Assembly: GCA_030248295.1 (NCBI GenBank)
Contig: JASANH010000996.1
Location: 51,848 to 115,847 of the forward strand
Origin: Mesodorylaimus sp. YZB2_4
Lineage: Eukaryota; Nematoda; Enoplea; Dorylaimida; Dorylaimidae
Length of the DNA: 64,000 bases
Direction: 5' to 3'
In this document: positions 10,727-20,820 of the stretch, one piece after another
Layout of the letters: each line of letters begins with the position of its first letter
Numbering within the stretch: position 1 is the stretch's first letter
Made by a program: the position numbers and the translations under genes
Notes under the pieces: generated by a model
What the model was told of the DNA's origin: nothing
The model's input: the letters and a program-made list of their open reading frames with translations, nothing else
The model's database searches: none

Positions 10727-12645
10727 AACGATTTGGTCAAAATTTTCAGACGCAAAGAAAGACATACTTTGAGACCAGATAACGAGATTATTGCATTTGA
10801 GACCAGAAACACCCATCTGTACCATTTGCTGCCAATAATGGAGGTTACTGAAGGCACCAGTTTCCTTGTTGAATTTAAGATCCTCCTCCAAGACTTCCAT
10901 CAAAGTTTTCTGAGAAGCACCACGATCAGGTGAGCACCTAAAAGGACACTTAGCTTCGACAGCCTGGCGCCCATGTTTTGAGCAACTTATGAAGCACCCA
11001 AAAAAGGCCATTCCGGCCTCACCATCAGACCCTTCGGCGGTTCCAGCACGACATCATCGCAACCAGCATCTCTGTGGTCGTCCAAGCAAGCGGCTAACGC
11101 ATTCGCCTCATTTCGATGACCATAAGCGACTGCCGCTCCTCCACTAAAACGCTCGGCTTCTTTCAATTCCGCCAACCTTGTTTTTGGCAAAAGCTTCTTC
11201 CTCGCTTCCTTTTTTTCACCGTCGTTTAAGTCATCGAAGTAAGCGAAGAAATCGGTGTAAAGACGTTCTGCAGGCTGCAATTTTCTAAAACGTTCCTCAA
11301 ATTTCTTAACAGCCGCTAGGATTTCGCTGGCCATTGAAGCAGTAATTCGATAAAGGCGGTGCTCAAACCGAATGGGATTCATCGATTGTAATCGAGTTTC
11401 GGATTCAATCATTTGACATCGTTCAGGAGTGAAGTACAAAATGACATCTTCGAAGCACCCGTTGCGTTTCTCTTCTTGCGTTAAGTTTGACTTCTCCTTC
11501 CATTCGACCACGAAACTTCGCAACGTCCTCACACGCATTTCCATCAACGATTTTGATTCTGCCACTACGACAGAACAGTTTTTGAAATTCATGCCTATCT
11601 TCTCCATCAATTCTTTTTTCTGCATATCGAACATAATTGACTTCGTGGATATGTACTCGCGCTTATTTGGACTGTTCAGCGACCGTTTTGGCTGATGGTC
11701 GAGCAAGTCTTTCCGTAATCCGAGGCGACTGGTCAAGGTAGGCGGAACCACGTTACTTGCTGACGGTTGCCCCCACTGCTGAGGAAGCGAGGTGCAAGCC
11801 GGATTGCTTTGACCGCTATCGGAATAATATTTCAATGAAAATAGCATAGCAAACAGGTGTTTACAAAATCCAGGCAGCCTGAAAAAGCCGAAAGATGAAA
11901 TGCCAGCCCCAAGCCCATGAATAAGCTAGGAAATCAGTTGCAACTTACCCCGCCAAGCAACCACAGCAACCAGTGAAAATATCGGCCGTGTCTTGATCCA
12001 ATGCAATCCAAACACTGTACACCTTGCCGCGTTTCATCGTTGATAAACATTTTGAGGATACGATGATCCAGGAACAATCATGTGGCTTATGACATCGCAT
12101 TTCCTGAATGTGGCCGTTCGCCCACAGCGTGTATGCCACAGTTTTGGCATATCTACAAAGAAACTAAAAAAAGTAATCTACAAAGGAACTAAAAAAAGTA
12201 AAAGAAGGAGTCCCCATGGATTGTAAGCAGGCACCTACCTGTTCAACTCATTCAGATCTCGCGGAGCAATGAACGGGTTACGCAAGTAATAGTCGACTGT
12301 TTTTTTTCTATCGAACATATGCAGGTTCGCTGGAGGTCCGCTCGTCCATAAATCAGATTTAATTTTCGCTGGATCAGAAATATTTATCTTCGTCAATTTC
12401 GCGTTATATTCCTCATCAACAATTTTCGCCAAATCGTCACTGCCCTTTGGCTCGTAACCAAGTTCCCAAGCAAAACATAATCGAGCAGCCTTCTCTTTCT
12501 TTGTTCCAGTCGTCGGAAGATTAAACGCTTGGCCCATTCGTGGTAAAGCATCGCTACAATATCCATACCAGAAATCGTAATCTCGATCGTCTCTAACAAC
12601 TTCGCCTATGAAAACAGGCATTTTTGCACAAACGAACACCAGCAC
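10727..12645 (-). CDS. SWIM zinc finger plus YqaJ-type nuclease protein, three exons, damaged near the 3' end
   Basis: Exon 1 runs 12645-12239 and ends at GTAGGT; exon 2 runs 12152-11949 and ends at GTAAGT; exon 3 starts at 11878 after TTTTTCAG. Frames join cleanly. Exon 1 has a SAP-like stretch (LPRMGQAFNLPTTGTKKEKA). Exons 2 and 3 together make a SWIM motif (CxC in CCGCLAG, CxH in FCKHL) followed by ACTSLPQQW. Exon 3 has the YqaJ signature (FEHRLYRITAS, then GLMVRPEWPFLGAS). A TAA near 10987 follows LGAS where the family has an Asp-Gly; the EAKCPF nuclease motif and the remainder are present in another frame to 10727. Such proteins are frequent in invertebrate genomes, often in many copies. 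Whether the break is a mutation or an unseen intron is unclear. Confidence 0.72.
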
Positions 12646-13413
12646 AATGAGCCCAGAAATAAAGCCGAGAATTCGTGAAGCTCGTAATATTTTCGCTGTT
12701 TATTACGATACTAGATATTTTTTACTTTGGATTCCGTTTATTTCATTTTATTGACAAGTTTCTATAAAAGGATATATTATAAAAGCATCTACCTCCTTAG
12801 CGCACATATTGAGCCGTTCGATGAGATTTCATTACCATTCGCTATAAGTAGCCTCAGCGCGCGAGTTTTAAATTCGCGTCTTTTGCAAAACAGTGAAATG
12901 GTCTATTAAAGCGTGATCTGAAAGTTTGGTTTTCGCATGACTAACTCTTCCGTAGTCTCTAAAAGCTCCCTTTTCTCTTTTTGGTAGACTCATCCCGCTA
13001 CAATAACAGTACCTTTCTGATAGAACCCCATCGTGAGCAAATGTCTTTAGGAATTCATGAACTCTGGTCCCACTTACCCTTTCCCCGGGCATCTCTCGCC
13101 CGCTGGAGTGTCGCGACGGAGCGCGATGGATTTCAAGCTCACATTACAGCCCAGGAGAAGCATCGTCGATTTGTGACTTTACGATGTGATTCTTTCCTGT
13201 TTTTGCTTAGTTCGCTTTTCTGCGGCCCATTCTTCGCTTTGTCTCTGACCAGAGAGGTCGCCTGCTTATCTTTGTCCGTAAAATACAGTGTAACGAAGCT
13301 TCGTTATACTCAGTCTCTGATCGTCGGCCGACCAGAGCAGTCGGTCCGCTTATCTATCTCCTACTCTACGCTTCCACAACGCTTCTCTCGCTACAGGTAC
13401 TGAGTCGGAATGG
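12646..13413. other. No gene recognised
   Basis: Open frames are short. At 13230-13380 two imperfect copies of a GACCAGAG(AG)(G/C)(A)GTCG-type stretch suggest an old LTR, but the boundaries cannot be fixed. Confidence 0.35.
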
Positions 13414-13560
13414 CTATGAATAGTCGACAAAACGCATGACTGGATGAGACACTAGTGCATTCCTAAGATCTTCAAATTCTTTTTGGTGAACGTCGGTCCA
13501 TTCCCAGTCGATTAATGCAAGCAAAAAAGAATTATTTCTAGAGGCCTTAGTTTTATGTAC
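13414..13560 (-). pseudogene. Gypsy pol scrap (RT/RNase H junction)
   Basis: The minus frame DWEWTDVHQKEFEDLRNAL then HPVMRFVDYS matches the connection between reverse transcriptase and RNase H in Gypsy elements (F-W-x-x-x-x-x-x-AF..LK..L...P.L..FD). Only about 45 residues remain. The rest of the open frame to 13899 is unrelated. Confidence 0.55.
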
Positions 13561-13734
13561 CTTGATGTCAACGACATCGAACTCAAAGATAGCCTGAATT
13601 TTCTGCCCATGAGCTTGGCAGCTCTGGGGTGAGCCTCCGATTTGGAAGAATGTCAGAAAGGTATTTATTGCTGTGGTAAGGTGAAAAAACTTCTTCTCAA
13701 CCCTGTAACAATCGCCTCCTAATTTATTGTTTAA

Positions 13735-14236
13735 GGATACTTCTCTCACATTTTTAATCGTAAAGAGAATTGGGATTTTGGTGGGGGATGGCCAGATGCA
13801 TCCTATTACCAACCACAGTACATGACGGACAATAAGAGAAAAAAATTCATGATGCAGTACGAGCAGCAGCGCGACAAACAGTTTTGCTCCCAACAACAAC
13901 TACCCAGTTATTGCGAAAGTGACGTGACGCTCCTCAGACTTTGCTGGCTCAAGTTTCGACAAATGTTTATAGATAGTGGCAACATTTTTTTTTGGTCGAA
14001 AGTATTACCATTCCTAGCGCGTTTAATAAGCTTTACCATATGCATTATATGCCACTAAACCGCATTGGTGTTGTACCCCATAGCGATTATCGGAAACATG
14101 ATCGGCAGTCTATTATCGCTCTGAAATTGCTTAAGTGGCTTGCACTCACGACTGAAGAGAACATCCGACACGAATTAAATAGCGGTGAAGTCTGGATTCC
14201 CCCTTGGCGAGTAGATGGGCTTTCTGGGGTTGTAAG
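13735..14236 (+). pseudogene. Maverick/Polinton-type family B DNA polymerase fragment
   Basis: The frame beginning GYFSHIFNRKENW, then GWPDASYYQPQYMT, reaches LPSYCESDVTLL, which fits the exonuclease III motif YxxxD of family B polymerases. After a shift at a run of nine T (13985-13993) the other frame continues TIPSAFNKLY, DRQSIIALKLLKWL, HELNSGEVWI, then VDG. This order matches protein-primed polymerases of Mavericks and adintoviruses. The Palm motifs are absent, so the piece is inactive. A GTAAGT at about 14233 could be a donor site. Confidence 0.7.
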
Positions 14237-15128
14237 TCTCGTGGGGAACAGGGGCGGCACGGGGCCCAACCCTCAACCATGTAGACCAGGAGCACACAAC
14301 GTCGGCGGAAGACCAACTGACACCATCAGAAGAACGCATGCGACTCGTGGTGTCAATGGACGGAACGTTACCAGCATGGGAAAGGAAGAAGTCACCATCC
14401 GACGAGCCGATGGAAGAGGAAATCGATCAGGTCGAGGCAGAGATCGACAGCTGTGAACAGGCGTGCCGTGAGGTGGGGCCAACAACATTTAGGTCCCGAC
14501 CCAACAGGCAAGCCAAACAAAAAGCAGCCTCAGCAATCAAGGAAATGGCTCAAGTAAAAAAAACAAGCGGACAATCGAGAAAGTCGACCCGGGAGCAAGA
14601 AACGAGGGGGGGAGCAATCACGGGGGTAGTGATCATGGAGGTAGTGATCACTGGATCACTTACTAGCCTATGGCGTGAATAGAATTTTTTTAGGACGTTC
14701 TTCATCAATAGTTGAGCTTTGCACTGGCGGATAATGTGTTTGTTTCTTAATATGTGAATGAATGCCCAAGCACGGAAAGGAAGTGTGATCGAAATTGATG
14801 AGAGATAGGTGCACCAGCACTGAAACGTGGTGTGAGATATGGTAGGAAGGTATCGGGTATTTTCATTAGTGTATAAGGGCAAGTCATGGGCGGTGGCACC
14901 AGACGAAAGGTCAACGAATGTAGAAAGGTCACATAGATAAGCGAGGCGACCAGCTCTCACAGCAGCTTCCCTCTGTGTGTCTCCTCTAGGAGCACCTCCA
15001 CACGAGGGCATCCTGTGCCAGCACTAGCATCCTAGGATGATACTGGGCGAGAAAGGAGGGACCTTCCCGACTGGTGTTTGGGAACCAGTTTCCTGATTCT
15101 CTTCTCGTTCGGCGTCCGCCTCATGACG
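14237..15128. other. No gene recognised
   Basis: A charged open frame at 14338-14682 overlaps others and has no motif I know. Confidence 0.35.
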
Positions 15129-15132
15129 GTAC

Positions 15133-15382
15133 TGTAAGGGGGAATGAAGACCAGGATATGCAAATGAGTATGACCTCGTTCGATATTAGGCCTGTCTGAT
15201 GATATCAGGTGATTGCTGTGTTAGGAACCGGTCTCCCCTTGTCTGACGTGTGTTATTTGTTTGTTTTGTGCTGGTGCACTTTTGCCCTTGGGTCGATGCT
15301 CGCTCTCTAATCAGTGTTCATGCCTGCGTGTACTCGGTGCGGTCGAGTGGTAAACCTTCTCTATAAGACAAGTGGTCTTATA
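15133..15382 (+). repeat. 5' LTR
   Basis: It begins TGTAAGGGGGAATGAAGACC and ends AGTGGTCTTATA. The related solo LTR ends CTTACA, so the ancestral ends were the inverted pair TGTAAG/CTTACA. Confidence 0.95.
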
Positions 15383-15383
15383 T

Positions 15384-15401
15384 TGGTTCCCATTGCTGGT
15401 C
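15384..15401 (+). promoter_or_regulatory. Putative primer binding site
   Basis: TGGTTCCCATTGCTGG starts two bases after the LTR and begins with the TGG expected to pair with a tRNA CCA end. The tRNA was not identified. Confidence 0.5.
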
Positions 15402-15513
15402 TCCAACCTGTGTGAGCCGTGCATCCTATCCACCGATCCTCCACCTCACTCCCGCCCGATACTAGCCAGGCTTTGCAAGCCATTCACCGATTTCGCCATC
15501 GATTCTGCCCGAA

Positions 15514-18500
15514 ATGGCCGATCAGCCGCCAAATGCTGATCAGGCCACCGACGAGAATCCCGTCGAAGAGTCCACCGTCCAGATCACGGCTGTCGACCCG
15601 CCTCTCGATGAGCGCGACCGATTACCCCCTGCAGCTCGACGTCAGCTCATTTCGGTTGAACAGGCCAAACAACTCCGCCAAGAAGTGTCCGAATCGTACG
15701 AACGTGCCGTTGCAGCAGTCGTGGAGGCAGACAGTGCCAGGCGTCATGCCGAGTCAATACGAAGTGCAATCGAACGATGGGAGCAGCAATGGGCCGAAGA
15801 ACGATCGAAATTTGCTCAAGAACGGTTGAAGACAGCTATCCTCGAGGCCCAACTGCAGGCGCTACAAGCGAAAGTGGACAAGGTAGAACAGAGTAAGCAA
15901 CCTGATATCCGTCCCTCTGCTCATGGTGGCCACCAACCCAGTACTGGAGTCATCCCGGTGTGCCCCGCCTATTCCCGCTCCAACCCAGATCCCCGTGCCA
16001 ATGATCCGCCACAGTCCCAAGAACGGTTCGACCCGCTTGACGTTCCCCCCGTCAAGATTGTAACCAGTGACTGGTTCTCGTGGTCACAATTCGAATGGTA
16101 CGACAGCCTTCGCTTTTGGCGGAATGTGCTCCGTTCATTGGTTCCTCAAGCACCCCCTGAACCTGGCAATGAAGATGACGTTGACGCACTTCGCCAAGCA
16201 GTGTCATCCGCGGCCCTCGCCCGAGCTCAGTCCGATTTGGATCACACGTTTGGCCCAGAAACCGATTTGATGCAATTCTGGCTCAATAAGATTACGACGA
16301 CGTATTCTACAGGTGGGGTTTTTGTTGATTTCTATATAACCATCCCTCTCGATGTCAGGTACTTACATCCCGTCACGAAGCAGCCACTCGTGTATGACGC
16401 CCGTGCGCAAGCATGGGGCCTGCCAACGGACAGACAGCAGAAAGTCGAGATCCCGTCGAGCTCAAAGCCCGACGTTGCTGCCAGTCAACAGGTCCCCTTC
16501 TCGAGTACCGGCTTGCAGCCTCAACAACGCCACGTTCAGTTCACTGATCCACCAGTACAAGGTCAGATAATCGTTCCGCCCCCTCCACCGGCCGACGATT
16601 TATCTCAAGTTCCTCGCGAGACACTGATCGAATGGTGTCAGGCGCAAGATAACGAACTGTCATTAGCATCCTACGAAATCACCGACATGCAGAGGGAGGA
16701 CAAGGAGCAAACCGCAATGATCCAACGACTTCAGCGGGAGAACGAACAGCTGCGTCGGAATCCTCCTCAACCAACTGATCCACCTAAGCCGACGCTGGTC
16801 CAGGTTACTCCGACAGTTCCAACGGCCTCTTCCAACTCACTGCCCGATCTACAAGCGATGATCAAGGAAACCATGCAAGCCACGATTGCTCCTGCCTTAT
16901 CTCATCTGGCAAAAGCAATCTCCTCTTCTGTCACTAACTTAGCTGTGCCAGCTACGGTCGCACCAACTGGTAACAACATCGACCAATCAACTGAAAGTAT
17001 CGACCTTGCAACGTACGAGCGTCAACGAGCCCACAATGCTAACGCACCTCCACCTGGTCAGCTACAACATGTACAGCAAAACGCGTTGGCCGGCTCGTGT
17101 ATCCAAATTGCGTTGGATAAAGGCAAAATCCCGCAACTCAACATCGATAAGTATACCGGACAACAAGGCTCACCGCCGTTGGACGAGTGGCTGGCCGATT
17201 TCAAATTTCGCATGAAGGCGTATCAAGCAACATCTGATCGGGACCTGCTAACCGTACTGCCTCTGTTTTTAGGAGACAAAGCCTCCCATTGGTTGCGTCA
17301 GTTCATTTGCAAATTTCCGGATCAATCAATCGTCACATGGTCCCAAGTAACGAAAGCGATGTGCGTGCAATTTCAATTCCGCGACGAGTCATATCTACAC
17401 ACGCAATTCAAGCAAACCAAACCAATGCCTGGAGAACAGTACCTCGAATATGCAAATCGATTGGAACTTGCCGCCACAAAAGCGTTCCCCGACACACCTA
17501 TATCGACGCTTCGATGGCTACTAATCGACACCTTTCGTAGTCATATGCCCCCAGAATTAGCGAAGATCATCCAAGAACAATATGTCGACAAACCGAGCGG
17601 AGCCAGTTTTGATGAAGTCAAACTCCATGCAGCAAAATGGCAACTACGCAATTCAATTTTATCGACACCATCTGATTCAACCCCATCATCGTTCCCTCCA
17701 GCGTCTGTGCCAACACCATCAGCCTCAGTCAAATTAGCGACAGCGACACAACAAGCCAATCAAGTGCCAAACCAGGCTCGAATAAACAATCAATCCCACC
17801 CATCACAGTATGTTCGACCACCGCGTGGAATTGGCGACCGTGTGTATCGGTGCCTGATCACTCGCTATCAGTACGACACCATAATTTCGATTCCTCCACC
17901 CGCCGATGTAGCAACAAGAAAATGCTCCGATTGTCATGCTGTAGGACATGTTCCAGCTCATTGCCCTAGTCGTCCGCCCTGCACAACGCCTGGATGTGGA
18001 CGCACGCCTGGTCATGGTCCATTTCGATGTCCATTTTTGTACGCTCAAGATGTCGCCGCTGCTCAAAATGGCAATTCATGCATACAACAGCAAGCTCTCT
18101 CAACTCCCGCTTTGGTTCACAACAATGTCGTCGATCAGCCGCCTAATCAAGGTAATGTTTTTCCTTGCCATGCTGGTAACTTTCCACCTTTCCAGAAACA
18201 GCCATCGCCTGAAATCGTTATCGGCATCGATGGTCGACAAGTTCAAGTCACAATCGATACTGGCGCTCAAGTTTCAGTCATGTCCAGCAAGACGTACAAC
18301 GATATCCATCCATATTGGAACGGTCAGTGCATGCAACCAAGTTCACTTCTGATCACACGACTGGACAACAGTGTCGTTCAAATTTTGGGCATACAATATG
18401 TTTACCTCACGTTTGGTTCAACAACAATTTTGCATCCTGTCGCCATTTTGAATGACCCTGCGGGTACCATCACCATGCTCATTGGTCAAGACATTGGTTC

Positions 18501-19101
18501 CGTGTACAAGCATACGCAATGCGAATCGAGTCAAACAGTCACATACAACAATGGAGCACTCGCTGGAGTCAAGATTCCATATGTCTGCCAATCCAGTCAA
18601 CTCGACAATTCCGAGTCTCAAATTTTGATGCCAGTCGTCTCCTCTTCAATCGACTACGAATCAGCTCAGGTCAGTCGTTTGGTATGCGCTCAATTTCGTT
18701 CAAATCCTACCCCCGGCGTCCAAAGTGGCGGGGTAGTCAAGAAATCTGCTTCGACAACCACGCGTCATGCGAATCGCATTTTCGTACAGTCTGCGGCTGT
18801 CGCTCCTAAAGCCAGCCCCTGTCCGAAACAACCTCAATTGGTAGTATTGACGACGAAATACGACAATTCGAGACTTCGAAGCAGTTCTGACCACGTTTCG
18901 GACACTACTCCAAAGAAAGCGAAAACACGAAAGAAAGCAAAACCATGCAATCGACCAATATCTCGTGATCAAATACGCGAAATCGACATCAAGTCAATCG
19001 ATACGAGCGATATCCCATTAACTACAGCGCCTGTGGCAATGCGATCAAGCTTCCCCAAACCACGATTCAAATCCAACTTTCCAACTACCAATTCGATTTA
19101 A
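15514..19101 (+). CDS. gag-protease polyprotein, 1195 codons
   Basis: The N-terminal half is Gln/Pro/Glu rich with a coiled-coil-like region (roughly residues 45-130) and a second one near 385-420. The retrotransposon gag domain lies near residues 545-700 (PLDEWLADFKFRMKAYQ, DKASHWLRQF, LEYANRLELAA). A Cys/His cluster (CSDCHAVGHVPAHCPSRPPC, then C..H.....C) near residue 805-835 resembles nucleocapsid zinc knuckles. An aspartic protease follows near 910-1000 with the active site DTGAQVSVM and a later LIGQDIG. The C-terminal tail is basic. The frame is uninterrupted. Translation start chosen as the first ATG of this frame. It ends about 800 bp before the 3' LTR. Confidence 0.9.
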   Translation: MADQPPNADQATDENPVEESTVQITAVDPPLDERDRLPPAARRQLISVEQAKQLRQEVSESYERAVAAVVEADSARRHAESIRSAIERWEQQWAEERSKFAQERLKTAILEAQLQALQAKVDKVEQSKQPDIRPSAHGGHQPSTGVIPVCPAYSRSNPDPRANDPPQSQERFDPLDVPPVKIVTSDWFSWSQFEWYDSLRFWRNVLRSLVPQAPPEPGNEDDVDALRQAVSSAALARAQSDLDHTFGPETDLMQFWLNKITTTYSTGGVFVDFYITIPLDVRYLHPVTKQPLVYDARAQAWGLPTDRQQKVEIPSSSKPDVAASQQVPFSSTGLQPQQRHVQFTDPPVQGQIIVPPPPPADDLSQVPRETLIEWCQAQDNELSLASYEITDMQREDKEQTAMIQRLQRENEQLRRNPPQPTDPPKPTLVQVTPTVPTASSNSLPDLQAMIKETMQATIAPALSHLAKAISSSVTNLAVPATVAPTGNNIDQSTESIDLATYERQRAHNANAPPPGQLQHVQQNALAGSCIQIALDKGKIPQLNIDKYTGQQGSPPLDEWLADFKFRMKAYQATSDRDLLTVLPLFLGDKASHWLRQFICKFPDQSIVTWSQVTKAMCVQFQFRDESYLHTQFKQTKPMPGEQYLEYANRLELAATKAFPDTPISTLRWLLIDTFRSHMPPELAKIIQEQYVDKPSGASFDEVKLHAAKWQLRNSILSTPSDSTPSSFPPASVPTPSASVKLATATQQANQVPNQARINNQSHPSQYVRPPRGIGDRVYRCLITRYQYDTIISIPPPADVATRKCSDCHAVGHVPAHCPSRPPCTTPGCGRTPGHGPFRCPFLYAQDVAAAQNGNSCIQQQALSTPALVHNNVVDQPPNQGNVFPCHAGNFPPFQKQPSPEIVIGIDGRQVQVTIDTGAQVSVMSSKTYNDIHPYWNGQCMQPSSLLITRLDNSVVQILGIQYVYLTFGSTTILHPVAILNDPAGTITMLIGQDIGSVYKHTQCESSQTVTYNNGALAGVKIPYVCQSSQLDNSESQILMPVVSSSIDYESAQVSRLVCAQFRSNPTPGVQSGGVVKKSASTTTRHANRIFVQSAAVAPKASPCPKQPQLVVLTTKYDNSRLRSSSDHVSDTTPKKAKTRKKAKPCNRPISRDQIREIDIKSIDTSDIPLTTAPVAMRSSFPKPRFKSNFPTTNSI

Positions 19102-19915
19102 TCCTGGCCAAGATCCGAATCCGTTATCTCAATCAACGCCATTCTGACTATCCCATTGCATTCTCGCCATTGCATGGCGTAACTCCACCTCATCGATTCT
19201 CTCCAAGCTCATCTTATTCAACTCATTCTCGGCTTCGTATTATGGCTCTACTTTCGCATTGCACTGGTATGTACTGTGTGGCTCTGCAAATCGCGTCCCC
19301 TCTTTTTCCATTTCATAAGTGGTTTTCTCGAATTTTCTAAAAACCGTTTTCTCATTTATTTTCTTCCGACCGCGCCGTAGTGTTCACCTCACCAACTTAT
19401 GCATTCCATTTGTTTAATTCCGTTTTTGCCAATATGTTGCGTTATACGTTTGTGTTTACAATTTGCATTCTGCACCGAGCATCACCCACTTCCTCCAACT
19501 TTTCTTTGTCATTTTTGCTAGTAATGGTTTTTTCTAGTGCTTTATTGGCGAGTGTGCCTCATGCTCTGCTTCACTGTTGGCGTCAGGATAGTAATGCTCA
19601 GGGGAATGAATATGCACATGTCCGTTGTTAGGTTCCTGAAGCTGGCACTCCTGCTGGATCACCCCGGGTCTATGGCAGTGCACCACCAAGCCATAGGGTG
19701 TGAAACTGGGTTGCTGGTGGATGGGCCCTGGGTCCTGATTTTCGGAAATTAGTTCCCTTTTTGTGTCATGTGTGTATTTTGTGTTAAGTGACTGTTGTGC
19801 ACTGTTGGTAGGATGCGTTGTGTTTCGTTTATTTTCGGGTGAGACCCTGTGCCAGGGTTCCCACAGATCCATCACCCCGGACAGTGGAAGTCCGTCTCCA
19901 TCGGCGAGGTAGTAA
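19102..19915 (+). other. Interior 3' region without pol genes
   Basis: No reverse transcriptase or integrase motif can be found in any frame. A hydrophobic frame at 19380-19631 lacks supporting features. A polypurine tract next to the 3' LTR is not evident. Confidence 0.6.
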
Positions 19916-20165
19916 TGTAAGGAGGAATGAAGACCAGGATATGCAAATGAGTATGACCTCGTTCGATATTAGGCCTGTCTGATGATATCAGGTGATTGCT
20001 GTGTTAGGAACCGGTCTCCCCTTGTCTGACGTGTGTTATTTGTTTGTTTTGTGCCAGTGCACTTTTGCCCTTGGGTCGATGCTCGCTCTCTAATCAGTGT
20101 TCATGCCTGCGTGTACTCGGTGCGGTCGAGTGGTAAACCTTCTCTATAAGACAAGTGGTCTTATA
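19916..20165 (+). repeat. 3' LTR
   Basis: It differs from the 5' LTR at three of 250 positions and is followed by the target duplication GTAC. Confidence 0.95.
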
Positions 20166-20392
20166 GTACGGAGTAAGGGGGGGCGTGTTTCACCACGACT
20201 CCCTGACTCTGGACGCGAAACCTGTGGCGTCTGGAGTCCACAGACCTGAGTCCGGAAAAAGAGCGTTTCACCACGTACTCCGGAAAGGATTCTAGTAAAC
20301 CTATTTAATTTCGCGGCGATTATATATCGCGGTTTCGGCCTCTCAGGCATTTTCGCGTAGATTTTATTTCGCGGTGTTATGAGATTGAGGCT

Positions 20393-20640
20393 TACTTCAA
20401 TTTTGGGGAGAATCAATGCGCCTTAAAAAACGGTTTGCGTGAAGAATTTACTAATTGGTATGCTGATCAAGTTGCCGCGGCCTTTAAACAAAATCAAGTG
20501 CCTCACGAATCGATTCACGGGTTGGCGTTTTAAAACCGCTGCTCGCCCGCTGGTTTCTGAAGTCTTTCGATAAGATGTTCAGTAAAAAATCAAAAATTCG
20601 CGCTGGGTGGATCAAGACCAGAATTGATGGCAGTTCGGCT
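20393..20640 (+). pseudogene. pogo/jerky-like transposase C-terminal scrap
   Basis: The frame REEFTNWYADQVAAAFKQN and, after a one-base shift near 20532, LKPLLARWFLKSFDKM followed by KIRAGWIKTRIDG fit the end of the DDE_1 domain (..WY..QV..., KPL.A+W......, ...G+...GI). Only about 80 residues remain. Confidence 0.5.
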
Positions 20641-20663
20641 GGATTAGTGTTGCAAATGACGTC

Positions 20664-20820
20664 GATTTTTCAATTTGACTTTGACCTTGACTTTGACAGG
20701 GGTCTCGAAAAATTTTTGACTATGACATTGAGAGGGGGTTTAAATTTTTTTGACTTTGACTTCGACTTTGACAGGGCAAAAATGCTTAACTTTGACATTG
20801 ACATTGACTCAAAATTGACC
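20664..20820 (+). repeat. TTTGAC hexamer-rich degenerate repeat
   Basis: Clusters of TTTGAC and CTTGAC recur between spacers that also share an AGGGGG..TT stretch. The Asp-Phe-rich frame over it is a by-product. Confidence 0.8.

Larger units (their letters stand above)
15133..20165 (+). mobile_element. Complete LTR retrotransposon with gag-protease only; TSD GTAC
   Basis: Two 250-bp LTRs (15133-15382 and 19916-20165) bound the element and differ at only three positions. The target duplication GTAC is present at 15129-15132 and 20166-20169. The interior holds a single long ORF with gag and aspartic protease and no reverse transcriptase, RNase H or integrase. The high LTR identity implies recent insertion, so a partner element must have supplied the enzymes. 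A solo LTR of the same family sits at 44029-44280. Confidence 0.93.

Noticed and set aside
19380..19631. Envelope-like gene in the gag-protease element
   Set aside because: It is short and hydrophobic only; there is no signal sequence, Cys pattern or splice evidence.
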